Source: JAXMAF01 sp046350555 (GTDB taxonomy: Bacteria; Planctomycetota; Phycisphaerae; Phycisphaerales; SM1A02). Taken from it: a stretch of DNA of 64,000 nucleotides. The notes beneath the pieces were generated by a model. That model made no database searches. It was not told the origin of the DNA and saw only the letters and a list, made by a program, of their open reading frames with translations. Location of the stretch: assembly GCA_046350555.1 (NCBI GenBank), contig JAXMAF010000011.1, positions 1 through 64,000 on the forward strand. Reading direction: 5' to 3'. The position numbers and the translations under genes are program-made. Each line of letters begins with the position of its first letter. Position 1 is the first letter of the stretch. Of the stretch, positions 44,213 through 52,734 are shown piece after piece.

Positions 44213-44756
44213 CGGTGGGGAAGGTGGGGAGGCGAACGGCGGGCGAGGATGGGGCCGGAACGAGGGGGGAATTGGGACGTGGATGAACCGATCGCGGTTC
44301 TGGGCGATCCGCGAATGATCCCAAGATCGGCGACGGTCTGCCCGAAGCGCTCCGAGCGCGAGCGTCGGAAGGTTTCGTCCGTTCCGCGAAGATCGCGTTT
44401 CGGGACGTTGCGGATCAGTGGGGCGGGCCGACAACGGCCGGCCAGGCGCCGTTCGCCGCGGCGCACGACGTCGGCGCCGCACGGGGCCAGCGCCGCGCCG
44501 GGCCAGCGCAAGGGGGTCAGCGCCGCTTCGGGTCAGCGCCGCACAGAGTCAGCGCCGCATCGGGCCAGCGCGCAAGGGGTCAGCGCCGCATCGGGCCGGC
44601 ACCGCTCCGGCGGTCGTCCACTCGCGAGGCGTGCCGTGAAATGCGATCGCCGGGATCTGGTCGCGGCGGTACGATCGCGGGCCGTTCATTCCCGCTCCTG
44701 TTCCTGTTCCGCCGCACTGGCCGCGAAGTCGAATCCGTCCATCGAGTCACCATCCC
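44213..44756. other. intergenic region with promoter-proximal repeat array
   Basis: This 544-bp divergent region lies between the Cys-rich protein and the peroxiredoxin. No gene is supported. The eight-unit array at 44472-44596 dominates it; the remaining sequence is GC-rich and without recognised promoter elements. Confidence 0.5.
44472..44596. repeat. tandem array of 16-bp units upstream of peroxiredoxin gene
   Basis: Eight units of 14-16 bp with consensus CAGCGCCGCNYCGGGY occupy 44472-44596. Units 3 and 7 are shortened forms (CAGCGCAAGGGGGT and CAGCGCGCAAGGGGT). The array ends 160 bp before the peroxiredoxin start. Units are too short and have no spacers, so this is not CRISPR. It could be slippage-prone DNA or an iterated binding site. 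Confidence 0.65.
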
Positions 44757-45227
44757 ATGCCCACCCTCCGAGTCGGCGACAACGCCCCGAAGTTCACCCT
44801 CCCACCCAAGCCGCGCGAGGAGGTCAACGTCGGCGATCTCTTCGGCAAGGAGCCGGTGATCCTGCTCTTCTTCCCGCTGGCGTTCAGCTCGGTGTGCACC
44901 GCGGAGATGTGCCACATGCGCGACTCCTGGTCGCAATGGCAGGGACTCGGCGCGAAGGTCTTCGGCATCTCCGTCGACAGCCCGTTCACCACCGACAAGT
45001 TCCGCGCGCTCGAGAACATCCCCTTCCCGATCCTCTCGGACTTCAACAAGACCGTCTCGGCGAGCTACGGCGCGCTGCACGACGACCTCTTCGGCATGAA
45101 GGGCGTGAGCAAGCGCAGCGCCTTCGTGATCGGCCGCGACGGGAAGATCAGGTACGCGTGGGTGAGCGACGATCCGTCGAAGCAGGTGCCGTTCGAGGAA
45201 GTCGCGGCGGCGGCGAAGGCCGCGTGA
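44757..45227 (+). CDS. peroxiredoxin, PrxQ/BCP-like
   Basis: 156 residues, the normal length for the family. The thioredoxin fold has the peroxidatic motif PLAFSSVCTAEMC: Cys47 is the expected peroxidatic Cys, and Cys52 five residues later matches the resolving Cys of PrxQ/BCP enzymes (CX4C). It reduces hydrogen peroxide and organic hydroperoxides with electrons from thioredoxin or a similar donor. It has no signal peptide, so it is cytoplasmic. It stands alone downstream of the 16-bp repeat array. AhpE-like membership is an alternative. Confidence 0.92.
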   Translation: MPTLRVGDNAPKFTLPPKPREEVNVGDLFGKEPVILLFFPLAFSSVCTAEMCHMRDSWSQWQGLGAKVFGISVDSPFTTDKFRALENIPFPILSDFNKTVSASYGALHDDLFGMKGVSKRSAFVIGRDGKIRYAWVSDDPSKQVPFEEVAAAAKAA

Positions 45228-45609
45228 GGCGTTCACGCGTGCGCAGGGTGTCGGAAGCGTGGGACGCATCGGCTCGGCTGCGCCGGGGCGGCGTCGCGGG
45301 CGAGTGACGATGCGAAGCGCGACGCCGCCCCGCCTTGCCGAGCGGGAGGATGGATCGGGCTTCGCCCTTGCGACTGCGGACGGTCCTGACCGGTCGCGCA
45401 CCACGCATCCGAGCCGCGTGCGGAAGCACGCGAGAGCGGCGCGGGGTCACGACCGTCATCGGCATCGTCGCCGCCATCGACTGAACGACGCCCTCTCGAG
45501 TTTGCGCTCGCGGCCCCGCGATGTCTGGTCCAGCGAATGTGACCACCTACGCGCACCGCGGAGATCTCCGCCTCGCACGTGTGGTCGCGCGATACACTCC
45601 CACGTCCTC
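45228..45609. other. intergenic region, nothing recognised
   Basis: About 380 bp between the peroxiredoxin gene and tRNA-Gly. Reading frames exist but show no protein-like composition. The tRNA promoter should lie in the last 60 bases; no clear consensus was identified. Confidence 0.4.
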
Positions 45610-45682
45610 GCGGGTGTAACTCAGTTGGTAGAGTGACAGCCTTCCAAGCTGTATGTCGCCGGTTCGAACCCGGTCACCCGCT
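45610..45682 (+). tRNA. tRNA-Gly (anticodon TCC)
   Basis: Complete cloverleaf. Acceptor GCGGGTG pairs with CACCCGC, the D arm region is TAACTCAGTTGGTAGAGTG, the anticodon stem CAGCC/GGCTG-like region holds loop TTCCAAG (anticodon TCC), and the T arm is GCCGGTTCGAACCCGGT. The discriminator is T and no CCA is encoded. It is followed directly by a terminator-like hairpin and by two diverged copies of its own 3' end. Confidence 0.93.
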
Positions 45683-45688
45683 TTCGAA

Positions 45689-45710
45689 GACCCCGGCATT
45701 CGCCGGGGTC
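45689..45710 (+). terminator. terminator after tRNA-Gly
   Basis: GACCCCGGC and GCCGGGGTC pair around ATTC, starting 6 bases after the tRNA. The following GTTCT is weakly T-rich. Confidence 0.75.
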
Positions 45711-45789
45711 GTTCTCCAGCGTGTGAGCGTGCTCGCGGAGCTCGCCCGCGAGTCGGCTGCGCCGCCTCCCGTGCATCGCGCCTTCGGCG

Positions 45790-45950
45790 TCGAACCCAGT
45801 CACCCGCCTCGCTTCACGAGAGACGGCCGCTGCGCGGGCGTCTCTCGTCGCGCTCCGCGGGTGTGCGTGCGGCTGCGCCGCCCGCATCGTCACGCTGCGC
45901 GTGCCGCACCGGTTCGCGCCTTCGACGTCGAACCCGGTCACCCGCTTTCA
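45790..45950. repeat. duplicated tRNA-Gly 3' ends
   Basis: The tRNA 3' sequence TCGAACCCGGTCACCCGCTT (plus TC; 45664-45685) recurs exactly at 45928-45949 and with two or three changes at 45790-45810. The DNA between copies is also loosely repeated (GCGGCTGCGCCGCC and CGCGCCTTCG-CG blocks), giving two degenerate units of about 130 bp. Such 3'-end duplications can mark integration events or tandem tRNA decay. No integrase gene is visible. Confidence 0.7.
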
Positions 45951-46109
45951 GGAAGTTCGGCCGGACGAGCGAGATGCACGGCACCGCGCGAGTGCGGTTG
46001 CGGCTCAACCACTCCGTGTTTCACCGTGGCTTCAACGGAGAATCCGAGGTGCCGCCCCGATGTCGCGGCGCAGAACCTCGCAAGGTTTGTCGGAACGTCG
46101 ATTCGCGGA

Positions 46110-46500
46110 CGCTCACGACAAACCGCACTCCGGCGAGGGCGTGCTCGTCGTCGAGAGGACACGGGAGGAGCCCACCCTGCCAGGCGTGGTCGCTGGGTTC
46201 ATGGGGGCGGTTGATCGCCTTGGCGCACCTCCAGTGCGTGCATCCAACCGCCACCTCCAGCCCCGCCGCGTCGCGCGGCAGGATCGCCAGGTGGGCGTGG
46301 TTGATCCTCAGGCAGCACACCATGATGTCGACACCGTGTAGCCGTGGCTGCTCGCCGAGCGTGCGAAGGTGGAACCGGCGGTCGTCGTCGGTGAAGAAGA
46401 TGTCCTGGCGGATGTTGCCGAGCTGCGTGATGTGCCGGGCGAAGCCCGGGACGACGACGCGGACGGTGCGGGGAAAGGGGCGGAGATGTCGACATGTCGG
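46110..46500 (-). pseudogene. remnant of REP-associated tyrosine transposase (Y1_Tnp/RAYT)
   Basis: On the minus strand the translation RTVRVVVPGFARHITQLGNI, then DIFFTDDDRRF, GVDIMVCCLRINHAHLAILP, and AWQGGLLPCPLDDEHALAGV follows the RAYT family. The metal-binding HUH pair is kept as HAH in INHAHL. The N-terminus lacks a proper start codon, and after GVRFV the sequence no longer resembles the expected YVERNPVRA region that follows. The catalytic Tyr part appears lost, so it is a non-functional fragment. It lies next to the duplicated tRNA ends. Confidence 0.75.
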
Positions 46501-46519
46501 ATAATAGGTGGCTGTCCCT

Positions 46520-46672
46520 TGTTGCTCACGAGAAGTACGGCGAGTGCCGCGGCACGGCGCGCTCAAGCGCATCGGTGACGAGTGGCTGATCGTCCAGTAC
46601 GAGCTGACCATGTCCATCCCGAACGACCTGTTGGAGTCGGTGGCGAAGGAAATCAGGCGCGCCGCCAGGTGA
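46520..46672 (+). pseudogene. unrecognised coding fragment
   Basis: In one frame the sequence reads LKRIGDEWLIVQYELTMSIP-NDLLESVAKEIRRAAR and stops at 46670-46672. In a shifted frame upstream it reads SLVAHEKYGECRG. These pieces look like the end of a small protein interrupted by a frameshift. No start codon with a ribosome site was found. The family is unknown. Confidence 0.3.
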
Positions 46673-46740
46673 GTCGCCCGAGCCGTGATGGGCACGGCAT
46701 AGACTCGCGCCGCAGAAGCAACTCCTCGGAGGGTTTCATC

Positions 46741-48096
46741 ATGTCGCTCACGATCCCGTCATCGCCACGCATCCTGCTGACTGCGCTTGCGGATGGCACG
46801 GCGCACCCGCAAGGCATCATGCGCCACGTGATGTCCATGTTCGCGCGCGCAGCGGATCGCCGCGCGGCGAGCCGCCGTTCGCCTCTTGCGCCGGCGGTTG
46901 GCGCACTCGCGCTCGGTCTGTGCGCCGCGGCCACGGCGGGGATCCAAGTCTCGTATACGACGATCCTGTCGTTGGATGAATCGGTGACCGGCGTGCGCGG
47001 CAAGTCCCCCACGGAGGTGCTCCTGACCGGCAGCTATCAGAACGACAGCGCGATCACCGGACTGCTCTACAGCGGACCACTCGAGCGCACCGATCCAAAC
47101 GGCTACTACTACCTGTCGCCGCGCTTTCCAGGGCAGATGGTGACGTCGTCGCTCTTCTACGGGCCTGACACCTCGCTGTTCAATCCAGGCCTCGGCGAAG
47201 GGAACATCCGTGTCGTCGGCAGCTACCAGCACATGTTGTCCCTGGCTCGAAACCACGGTCTCGTCTACCAGGGCGCCTTGGACAACTCGGGCACGTGGAC
47301 GCAGATCGACATGCCAGATGCGATCGCCGGCGGGCCCGTCTGGAACACGATCCCGCACAGCACGATGGGCGACCTGGTGGTTGGCGGCTACGACCTGCTG
47401 GGTCAGGTTGGTTCCCTGGGCGCCTTCATCCATGACCTCGTGACCCACACGTGGACCGTGATCGATTTCGGCGCCGATACCAGCCTGACCACGGCGTACG
47501 GGATCTGGCAAAACGGCATCGGCAGTTCGTCCTACACGATCACCGGTGGAACCTCGGTCCGCGGGTTCCCATATGGGTTTCTCATCGACTACGACGCCTC
47601 GACCAAGACGCTGGGCAGTCCGCAGTACTACCTCTATCCCGGCGGGACGGCGACCCACTTCGAGGGGATCACGGAATCGCCGGGCGGCTACAACCTGGTC
47701 GCGCAAACATCGTCTGGCGCTGCATTCGTGTCGGTGATGCGCGAGCCTTCGGGCGCCTTCGGCCCCGCGGCGTGGACCCTTGTGTGCGTTCCCGGCGCCA
47801 CGATCACCACAGGCAACAGCGTCTATCAGAACAGCGCCATGGGCATCTCTTTCGGCGACGGCACTCCTGGGGTCCATTCATATGTCGCGACCGTCAGCAT
47901 CGGATGCGTGGGCGACATCAACCGCGACGGCATCGTGGACGGCGCGGATCTCGGCGTGCTCCTGGGGAACTGGGGGTCCACCACCTGCGCGGCGGACTCG
48001 ACCGCGTCGGACTTGAATCAGGACGGCGTCGTCAACGGGGCCGACCTCGGCATCCTGGTCTCGAGCTGGGGTCCGTGCCCGGGCATGTCGCCGTAG
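46741..48096 (+). CDS. secreted protein of unknown function with GADLG tail
   Basis: About 451 residues. GGAGGG lies 7 bases before ATG 46741. The hydrophobic signal segment is unusually far in (about residues 50-68, LAPAVGALALGLCAAATAG), so ATG 46819 (MRHVMSMF) is a plausible alternative start. The body (70-390) is beta-rich with repeated GSYQ, GGYDLLG and FEGITESPGGYN-type strands that suggest a propeller. It ends with two dockerin-like motifs (VDGADLGVLLGNWG and VNGADLGILVSSWG). Likely exported. No enzyme motif was seen. Confidence 0.8.
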   Translation: MSLTIPSSPRILLTALADGTAHPQGIMRHVMSMFARAADRRAASRRSPLAPAVGALALGLCAAATAGIQVSYTTILSLDESVTGVRGKSPTEVLLTGSYQNDSAITGLLYSGPLERTDPNGYYYLSPRFPGQMVTSSLFYGPDTSLFNPGLGEGNIRVVGSYQHMLSLARNHGLVYQGALDNSGTWTQIDMPDAIAGGPVWNTIPHSTMGDLVVGGYDLLGQVGSLGAFIHDLVTHTWTVIDFGADTSLTTAYGIWQNGIGSSSYTITGGTSVRGFPYGFLIDYDASTKTLGSPQYYLYPGGTATHFEGITESPGGYNLVAQTSSGAAFVSVMREPSGAFGPAAWTLVCVPGATITTGNSVYQNSAMGISFGDGTPGVHSYVATVSIGCVGDINRDGIVDGADLGVLLGNWGSTTCAADSTASDLNQDGVVNGADLGILVSSWGPCPGMSP

Positions 48097-48138
48097 TGCG
48101 CCGTCCAAGGTGAGCCTGCGGATCGAAGGTGGGAGTCG

Positions 48139-48187
48139 GCGATCAGAGATCAGAGAGAGGCATTCCTGATCGCTGATCTCTGATCGC
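48139..48187. terminator. 15-bp inverted repeat between convergent genes
   Basis: GCGATCAGAGATCAG (48139-48153) is the exact reverse complement of CTGATCTCTGATCGC (48173-48187), with a 19-base loop. Shorter GATC-rich copies overlap the arms. It lies between two converging GADLG genes, so bidirectional termination is likely. No T tract is evident. Confidence 0.65.
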
Positions 48188-48229
48188 TGTCCATCACCTT
48201 GTATCCGCAGATTCGACCTGGTCGCACGC

Positions 48230-50506
48230 TCAGTACTGGCACGCGCCCCATGCCGCAAGCACCACGCCGAGATCGGCGCCATCGACGACACCGTCGAAGG
48301 TGACGTCGGCGGCGCAGCCGACGCAGGGTCCCCACGCGGCGAGCAGCACGCCAAGGTCGGCGCCGTCGACCAACCCGTCGCCGGTGATGTCGGCCGGGCA
48401 CGGCACGATCTCGTCGAGCGTCAATGCCACCGAGCTCGGCGAGACGTTGACGTCCCACAGGTACACCGTTCCAGGCACGAACGAGACCGGCTGGTAGTCG
48501 AAGCCGCCGGACACCGTCCCGGGCGCGGCGAGGATCTCGAACTCGTCGCCCACCTGCGGCTCGAAGAATCCGCCACCGAGGTCGATCACGTCGACCACGA
48601 GCTGGCCATCGAGCAGCGCCTCGCCGTCGGAGACGGTCATGAAGTCGTGGTCGACTCCGGGCAGGTGGCCGCCAATGTCGACGTGCCATGCGCCGGTCGG
48701 GCCCTGCTCGAAGCGGTCCACGGTGGCCTTGCCAACGACCAGGCCGAGACGCAGGATGCCGTCGTTGACGAGGCCGGCGTCGCCGATCGAGGTCGCGTTC
48801 CCCAGCGTCAGGTCGCCACCGACCGCCACCTCGATGGCGCCCGATCCGGTGATCGCGGCACCGGGATAGATCAGCGACGTGCCCGCGAGACGCAGGGCCG
48901 ACGAGCCTGTGGCGAAGGCGAGCGAACCGGCGTTCGTGATCGTAACGTCGGCCGTCGACTGCACGCGCCCCGAGACGTTCAGGTCGCCCGAGACGCGCAT
49001 CTCGTCGCCGGCGAGCCGCGTGATCAGGATTGCGCCGACGCCGCCCAGGGTCATCGTGTCATTCATCGTCCAGAACGTGCTCGGCGGATCGAGGTTGACG
49101 GTGAGCTTGCCGAGGAAGGTGCCGGTGATGTCGATCTCGGCGTCACTGGTGCTGGCCGTGCCGGTGTCGATGTATGTCGCGTTGATCGTCAGGGCGTTGC
49201 CGATGGACCAGGCCATGTCGGCGGCGCCGTCGAAGTCGAAGCGCGTCGCGTGGATGGTCGTCGGCCCCGTGACCGAGGCGTTGCCGAGCTGCCGGGCGTT
49301 GCCCAGGAAGACCACGTCGCCGTTCCAGGTGGTGGGACCCCAGAACGCCACGGTGCCGTCGTCGTGGAGGGCGTCGAAGGTCACGAACGTGCCGCCCGTG
49401 ACCGTCGTCGGCCCGTTGAAGTCCATGTCGCCGCCGTCTCCGAGCACGTGCGTGCCGCCCTTCACCGTCGCGGCGGCGTTGAACTCGGCGCGGCCGTCGA
49501 CGCCGATGTCGGTGGTCATCGAGGACTCGAGGATCACCGGGGCGTCGAACTGGACCAGGCGCTCCGTGCCATGGAGGTCGAGGTATCCCTTCATCGTGAA
49601 CGTCCCGCCGCCGATCGTCGCCGGACCGGGATAGTCGGAGTTCTTGAAGACGCGAAGCGTTGATGAGGCTCCCATCGACCAGCCATCGTCGAGATCCATG
49701 GTCAACGAGGCCTGTCCGGTCACCCAGACGTCCTCGTTGAGCTCGTCGCTCAGCGAGGTTCCATGGATGGTCAGCGACGAGAACTCGCTGCCATCGGTCA
49801 TGTAGCTGGTGAGGTTGATGGTGTGATCGCCGGCCACGTTGCCATCGAGGTCGATGAGGCCCGTGCCGAGCTGCGAGATGGTCAGGCCGCTGCCATGAGG
49901 CTGGATGTTCCCGTTGAGGGTCATCGCGACCGGACCGTCGCCGAGAAGCTCGACGACACCGTCGCCATACAGCAGGCACCCGTCGCCGATCGAGAAGAGT
50001 CCGTTCACGCGCATCGTCGCGCCGTGCTCGATCTCGATCCAGGCCTCATCGGTCACCGTCAGGTCGTCGGTCACAAAGTCCAGCGCAAAGGGGCTCTGGT
50101 CGACGCGGATCCTGGAGGGGTAGCTGAAGATGCCGTCCTGGTTGTGGCCGGAGACGAGCGTGTCTCCGGAGACCAGCAGCCGGACGCCGTCTCCGTCGAG
50201 CATCATGCCATCGGTGACGCTCAGCGATGCGATCGATGCGTTGACATCGAGGTTCACCCAATCGTTCTTGGCGGCGACGGTGTTGCCGATGAAGACCGAA
50301 TCGGCCGCGCCGGGAACGCCCAGCGGCGACCAGTTGCCGGCAAGGCTCCAGTCGCCATCGCCGACGTTCCAGTTCTTGACGGCGGCTGGCGAGAGGCTGG
50401 TGACCAGCATGGCGCCCGCCATGGCGACGGCGCACCGGCGCAGGCCGTGGTTGACATGGCGACCGTGACGAGGCGACAGCTTGATGCGATCGATCGAGCG
50501 CTGCAT
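48230..50506 (-). CDS. secreted autotransporter-like beta-helix protein with GADLG tail
   Basis: About 758 residues from ATG 50506, with AAGGA about 8 bases upstream. The signal segment is about 24-41 (ending SLSPAAV). The mature start KNWNVGDGDWSLAGNWSPLG is the W-GDGDW-NW motif of planctomycete autotransporter-like passengers. The body consists of short repeated strands rich in Gly, Thr and Asn (for example VTGPTTIHATRFDFDGAADM), consistent with a right-handed beta-helix. Two dockerin-like motifs close the protein, each followed by Cys. No outer-membrane barrel domain is present. Confidence 0.85.
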   Translation of the reverse strand: MQRSIDRIKLSPRHGRHVNHGLRRCAVAMAGAMLVTSLSPAAVKNWNVGDGDWSLAGNWSPLGVPGAADSVFIGNTVAAKNDWVNLDVNASIASLSVTDGMMLDGDGVRLLVSGDTLVSGHNQDGIFSYPSRIRVDQSPFALDFVTDDLTVTDEAWIEIEHGATMRVNGLFSIGDGCLLYGDGVVELLGDGPVAMTLNGNIQPHGSGLTISQLGTGLIDLDGNVAGDHTINLTSYMTDGSEFSSLTIHGTSLSDELNEDVWVTGQASLTMDLDDGWSMGASSTLRVFKNSDYPGPATIGGGTFTMKGYLDLHGTERLVQFDAPVILESSMTTDIGVDGRAEFNAAATVKGGTHVLGDGGDMDFNGPTTVTGGTFVTFDALHDDGTVAFWGPTTWNGDVVFLGNARQLGNASVTGPTTIHATRFDFDGAADMAWSIGNALTINATYIDTGTASTSDAEIDITGTFLGKLTVNLDPPSTFWTMNDTMTLGGVGAILITRLAGDEMRVSGDLNVSGRVQSTADVTITNAGSLAFATGSSALRLAGTSLIYPGAAITGSGAIEVAVGGDLTLGNATSIGDAGLVNDGILRLGLVVGKATVDRFEQGPTGAWHVDIGGHLPGVDHDFMTVSDGEALLDGQLVVDVIDLGGGFFEPQVGDEFEILAAPGTVSGGFDYQPVSFVPGTVYLWDVNVSPSSVALTLDEIVPCPADITGDGLVDGADLGVLLAAWGPCVGCAADVTFDGVVDGADLGVVLAAWGACQY

Positions 50507-50686
50507 TGGACGGTTCCTTCGCGTGGGTGTGGTCGAGCCCGGTGCGCCCCATGGAACGGTCCACGAGGTTCGGCGAATGGCGGGGGGTGCGAAGACGCGC
50601 CGGCCGACCACCAGGGTCCCGCGGCCGGGCGTCGGATTCTCTCAGCGATCGCGAGAAATTCCAAGGCGAATCGGTGCCCGGCACCA

Positions 50687-50992
50687 ATGGCACGATGTCG
50701 CCTTGCGGCGTCGGCGCCGCGTCGCACAACCAGCGCGGCCCGGATCATCGACCTCACGCTCGGCGGCTACTTCAGGCGGCTGCGCGACGAGCGCGAACGC
50801 TTCGTGCGAACCGGCCGCGGGGCGCTTCCCGGCAAGCGCCGCGCGCAGGACGGCGCCGCCCAGCCATCCATCCAGGAGCTGCTCGACGACCCCAGCCGCA
50901 TCGACGAGCTGTTCGGCTCGACGGTCCACCGTCTCTCGATGCTCGGCACCGCGGTCGGCTCGACCGCGGCGCGGATGGCCGAGGCGGTGTGA
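50687..50992 (+). CDS. small hypothetical protein
   Basis: 101 residues if ATG 50687 is used; no ribosome site supports it. The core (RIIDLTLGGYFRRLRDERER ... SIQELLDDPSRIDELFGSTV) looks protein-like, with a helix-forming charged stretch and codon third positions rich in G and C as in neighbouring genes. It has no recognised domain. It may be the end of a longer gene or a genuine small protein. A GGTGCCCGGCACC palindrome precedes it. Confidence 0.4.
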   Translation: MARCRLAASAPRRTTSAARIIDLTLGGYFRRLRDERERFVRTGRGALPGKRRAQDGAAQPSIQELLDDPSRIDELFGSTVHRLSMLGTAVGSTAARMAEAV

Positions 50993-51190
50993 CGCAAGCT
51001 CGTCGGACGCGACCGCGTCGGACTGGCCTTCGAGCGGGTGAGGCCCCCCAAGGCGCCCAATGACCGGCCGCCAGACATCGTCTGGTAGAATCGAGACAAT
51101 GGTCGTCCGTCGAAACAGGCGTGGCCACGATGTTCCGGTCATGCTCGCCCTAAGTGTCAGCGAATCACTCTTGATGTAAAAGAGGTAGCA

Positions 51191-52609
51191 ATGTATCGAT
51201 ACGCCTGGATTACCGCCTGCTCTATTTCAGCCATAATTGCATGCTGGACCACTGCATATGATAGTCGGTTGCACAGCAACTCTACGCCACGTCCAAGATC
51301 CACGACAATCGACGAGTCCATTGATCGCGATGACGAGCGCGTGACGGCACTTTGCAAATATGTTGCTGACGGTATGGCGGCAATCGCTTCTGCCGATATA
51401 TTATTTGATACCCAGTATCGGTTTGGGTGTATCCGGAGTAGATGGACCACGATGGAGTTTAACGCGATTGTCGGTCCGGCTTCGGCTATCGCCCCGACAC
51501 TTCAAGTCGCCGCCATAAACTCATCGCAGGCAAGCGCCTATGCTATTGTCGCGCTGCGAGAATCGCCTTCCGAGACCGTGCGGCAGCTTGGTCGAGACTG
51601 GGCTGAGCGAAGGTACGCCAGCACTAACATGACGATCGGGCGAATTGATGAAAGGATTGCACGAACGCTTGGTGATGGGGATGTGGAGAGCTGGGATGTT
51701 GTTAAAGCTCGCAGTCAACCTCCCGCTGGCGCCTATGTCCAGCAGTGGCGGATTCGCGATGGACTCGACATTGGCAAGCTTATTATCGACAATCATGTAG
51801 GTAGCAGTCAGGCAGTGTCGATGTTCATGCTGTGGAATGGCATCTGCGTTGATCCGAACGCCTTGGTGCAAATGTGGCGGGAAGGTGATGTTCAATTACG
51901 CGTGTTCATGCTTTCGTTAATACCAAATGATAATCAGACGGAGTCTTGGGGCCTGGACGGACTGAGCCCGATAGCAGCTGATATTGCTTCAATTGTGGCG
52001 GACGAGGCCACGCCCTTGCGTATTGTGTCGAACGGCTTTGTCGTTCTCAGGCACACGAACAGTCGCGACGGCCTGGATGCCGCTGTTCGGGTGCTGGGCG
52101 ATAAGGGGTCGTGGGATGATCCATTAGATGGTCGATGTGACCAGGCAATGTTGTACTATTTGTCGCAGCGTCCATTGGCCGCCGTCGCTCCCGTACGATG
52201 GCGCGAGGAAGTCGGACGGTGTGCAATGCGAGCGGCGCGAGTGCAGGATGGCGGAGCTGCGGGAGCTGTAGAGGTCGCTCGGTTGCTTGGCGATGAGTCA
52301 GACTGGCGTACGGTGCAAATACTATGTCGTGTGATCGGGGAGTCGTCGCGCCAGCTGACGGCCGTTGATCGTCAACCGCTATTGCTCGCAATTGCGCTTG
52401 CGGCCAATGCTAGAATAGCACGGTTTGAAAATGGCGGCATTTACACGGATCGTGTTGCCGCGGAGCAGCTATTGTGGCTCATGTCTGGCGTATCGGGTGA
52501 GTGCTGGCCAAATTCGCAATTGAACGACGAAGCTATCACCGTTGGCACGCTGCGGACGGTGCTGCTGCAGTGGAAGTGGCGGATTGGTGGTATTGCCGCT
52601 GACAAGTGA
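51191..52609 (+). CDS. AT-richer orphan protein, probably exported
   Basis: 472 residues. AAGAGGTAG precedes ATG 51191. The N-terminus has a hydrophobic segment (about 5-22, ITACSISAIIACW), which could be a signal or lipoprotein peptide. The rest is helical, with no recognised domain. Its codon use differs sharply from the flanking genes: A or T is frequent at third positions (ATA, TTA, AAT and TAT codons occur often), while neighbours are nearly all G/C-ending. This suggests horizontal acquisition. It is followed by a perfect 23-bp-stem palindrome. Confidence 0.75.
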   Translation: MYRYAWITACSISAIIACWTTAYDSRLHSNSTPRPRSTTIDESIDRDDERVTALCKYVADGMAAIASADILFDTQYRFGCIRSRWTTMEFNAIVGPASAIAPTLQVAAINSSQASAYAIVALRESPSETVRQLGRDWAERRYASTNMTIGRIDERIARTLGDGDVESWDVVKARSQPPAGAYVQQWRIRDGLDIGKLIIDNHVGSSQAVSMFMLWNGICVDPNALVQMWREGDVQLRVFMLSLIPNDNQTESWGLDGLSPIAADIASIVADEATPLRIVSNGFVVLRHTNSRDGLDAAVRVLGDKGSWDDPLDGRCDQAMLYYLSQRPLAAVAPVRWREEVGRCAMRAARVQDGGAAGAVEVARLLGDESDWRTVQILCRVIGESSRQLTAVDRQPLLLAIALAANARIARFENGGIYTDRVAAEQLLWLMSGVSGECWPNSQLNDEAITVGTLRTVLLQWKWRIGGIAADK

Positions 52610-52680
52610 TGTGGTGTCACGTTGGGCGCACCGCTAGTCAGATTGGTGGGGCATCGATGCCGTTTATATTAAGTGGGCCT

Positions 52681-52728
52681 TTCAGAATGGAGATCGGCAT
52701 GCTCGCATGCCGATCTCCATTCTGAAAA
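52681..52728. terminator. perfect 23-bp-stem palindrome, bidirectional terminator
   Basis: Arms 52681-52703 and 52706-52728 are exact reverse complements (TTTCAGAATGGAGATC and onward), separated by TC. It lies between the AT-rich orphan gene and the converging ATPase gene. The A/T ends of the arms provide T tracts on both strands, fitting a two-way intrinsic terminator. Confidence 0.88.
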
Positions 52729-52734
52729 GCACCC

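Noticed and set aside
44472..44596. Possible CRISPR array
   Set aside because: Units are 14-16 bp and contiguous, with no spacers and no cas genes nearby.
46021..46695. Full 224-residue transposase
   Set aside because: Only the middle matches the family. Both ends are unrelated and no proper start or catalytic Tyr region exists.
50670..50690. GGTGCCCGGCACC palindrome as an operator
   Set aside because: It is short and GC-rich and occurs in a region with no clear promoter. It could be chance or a repeat fragment.
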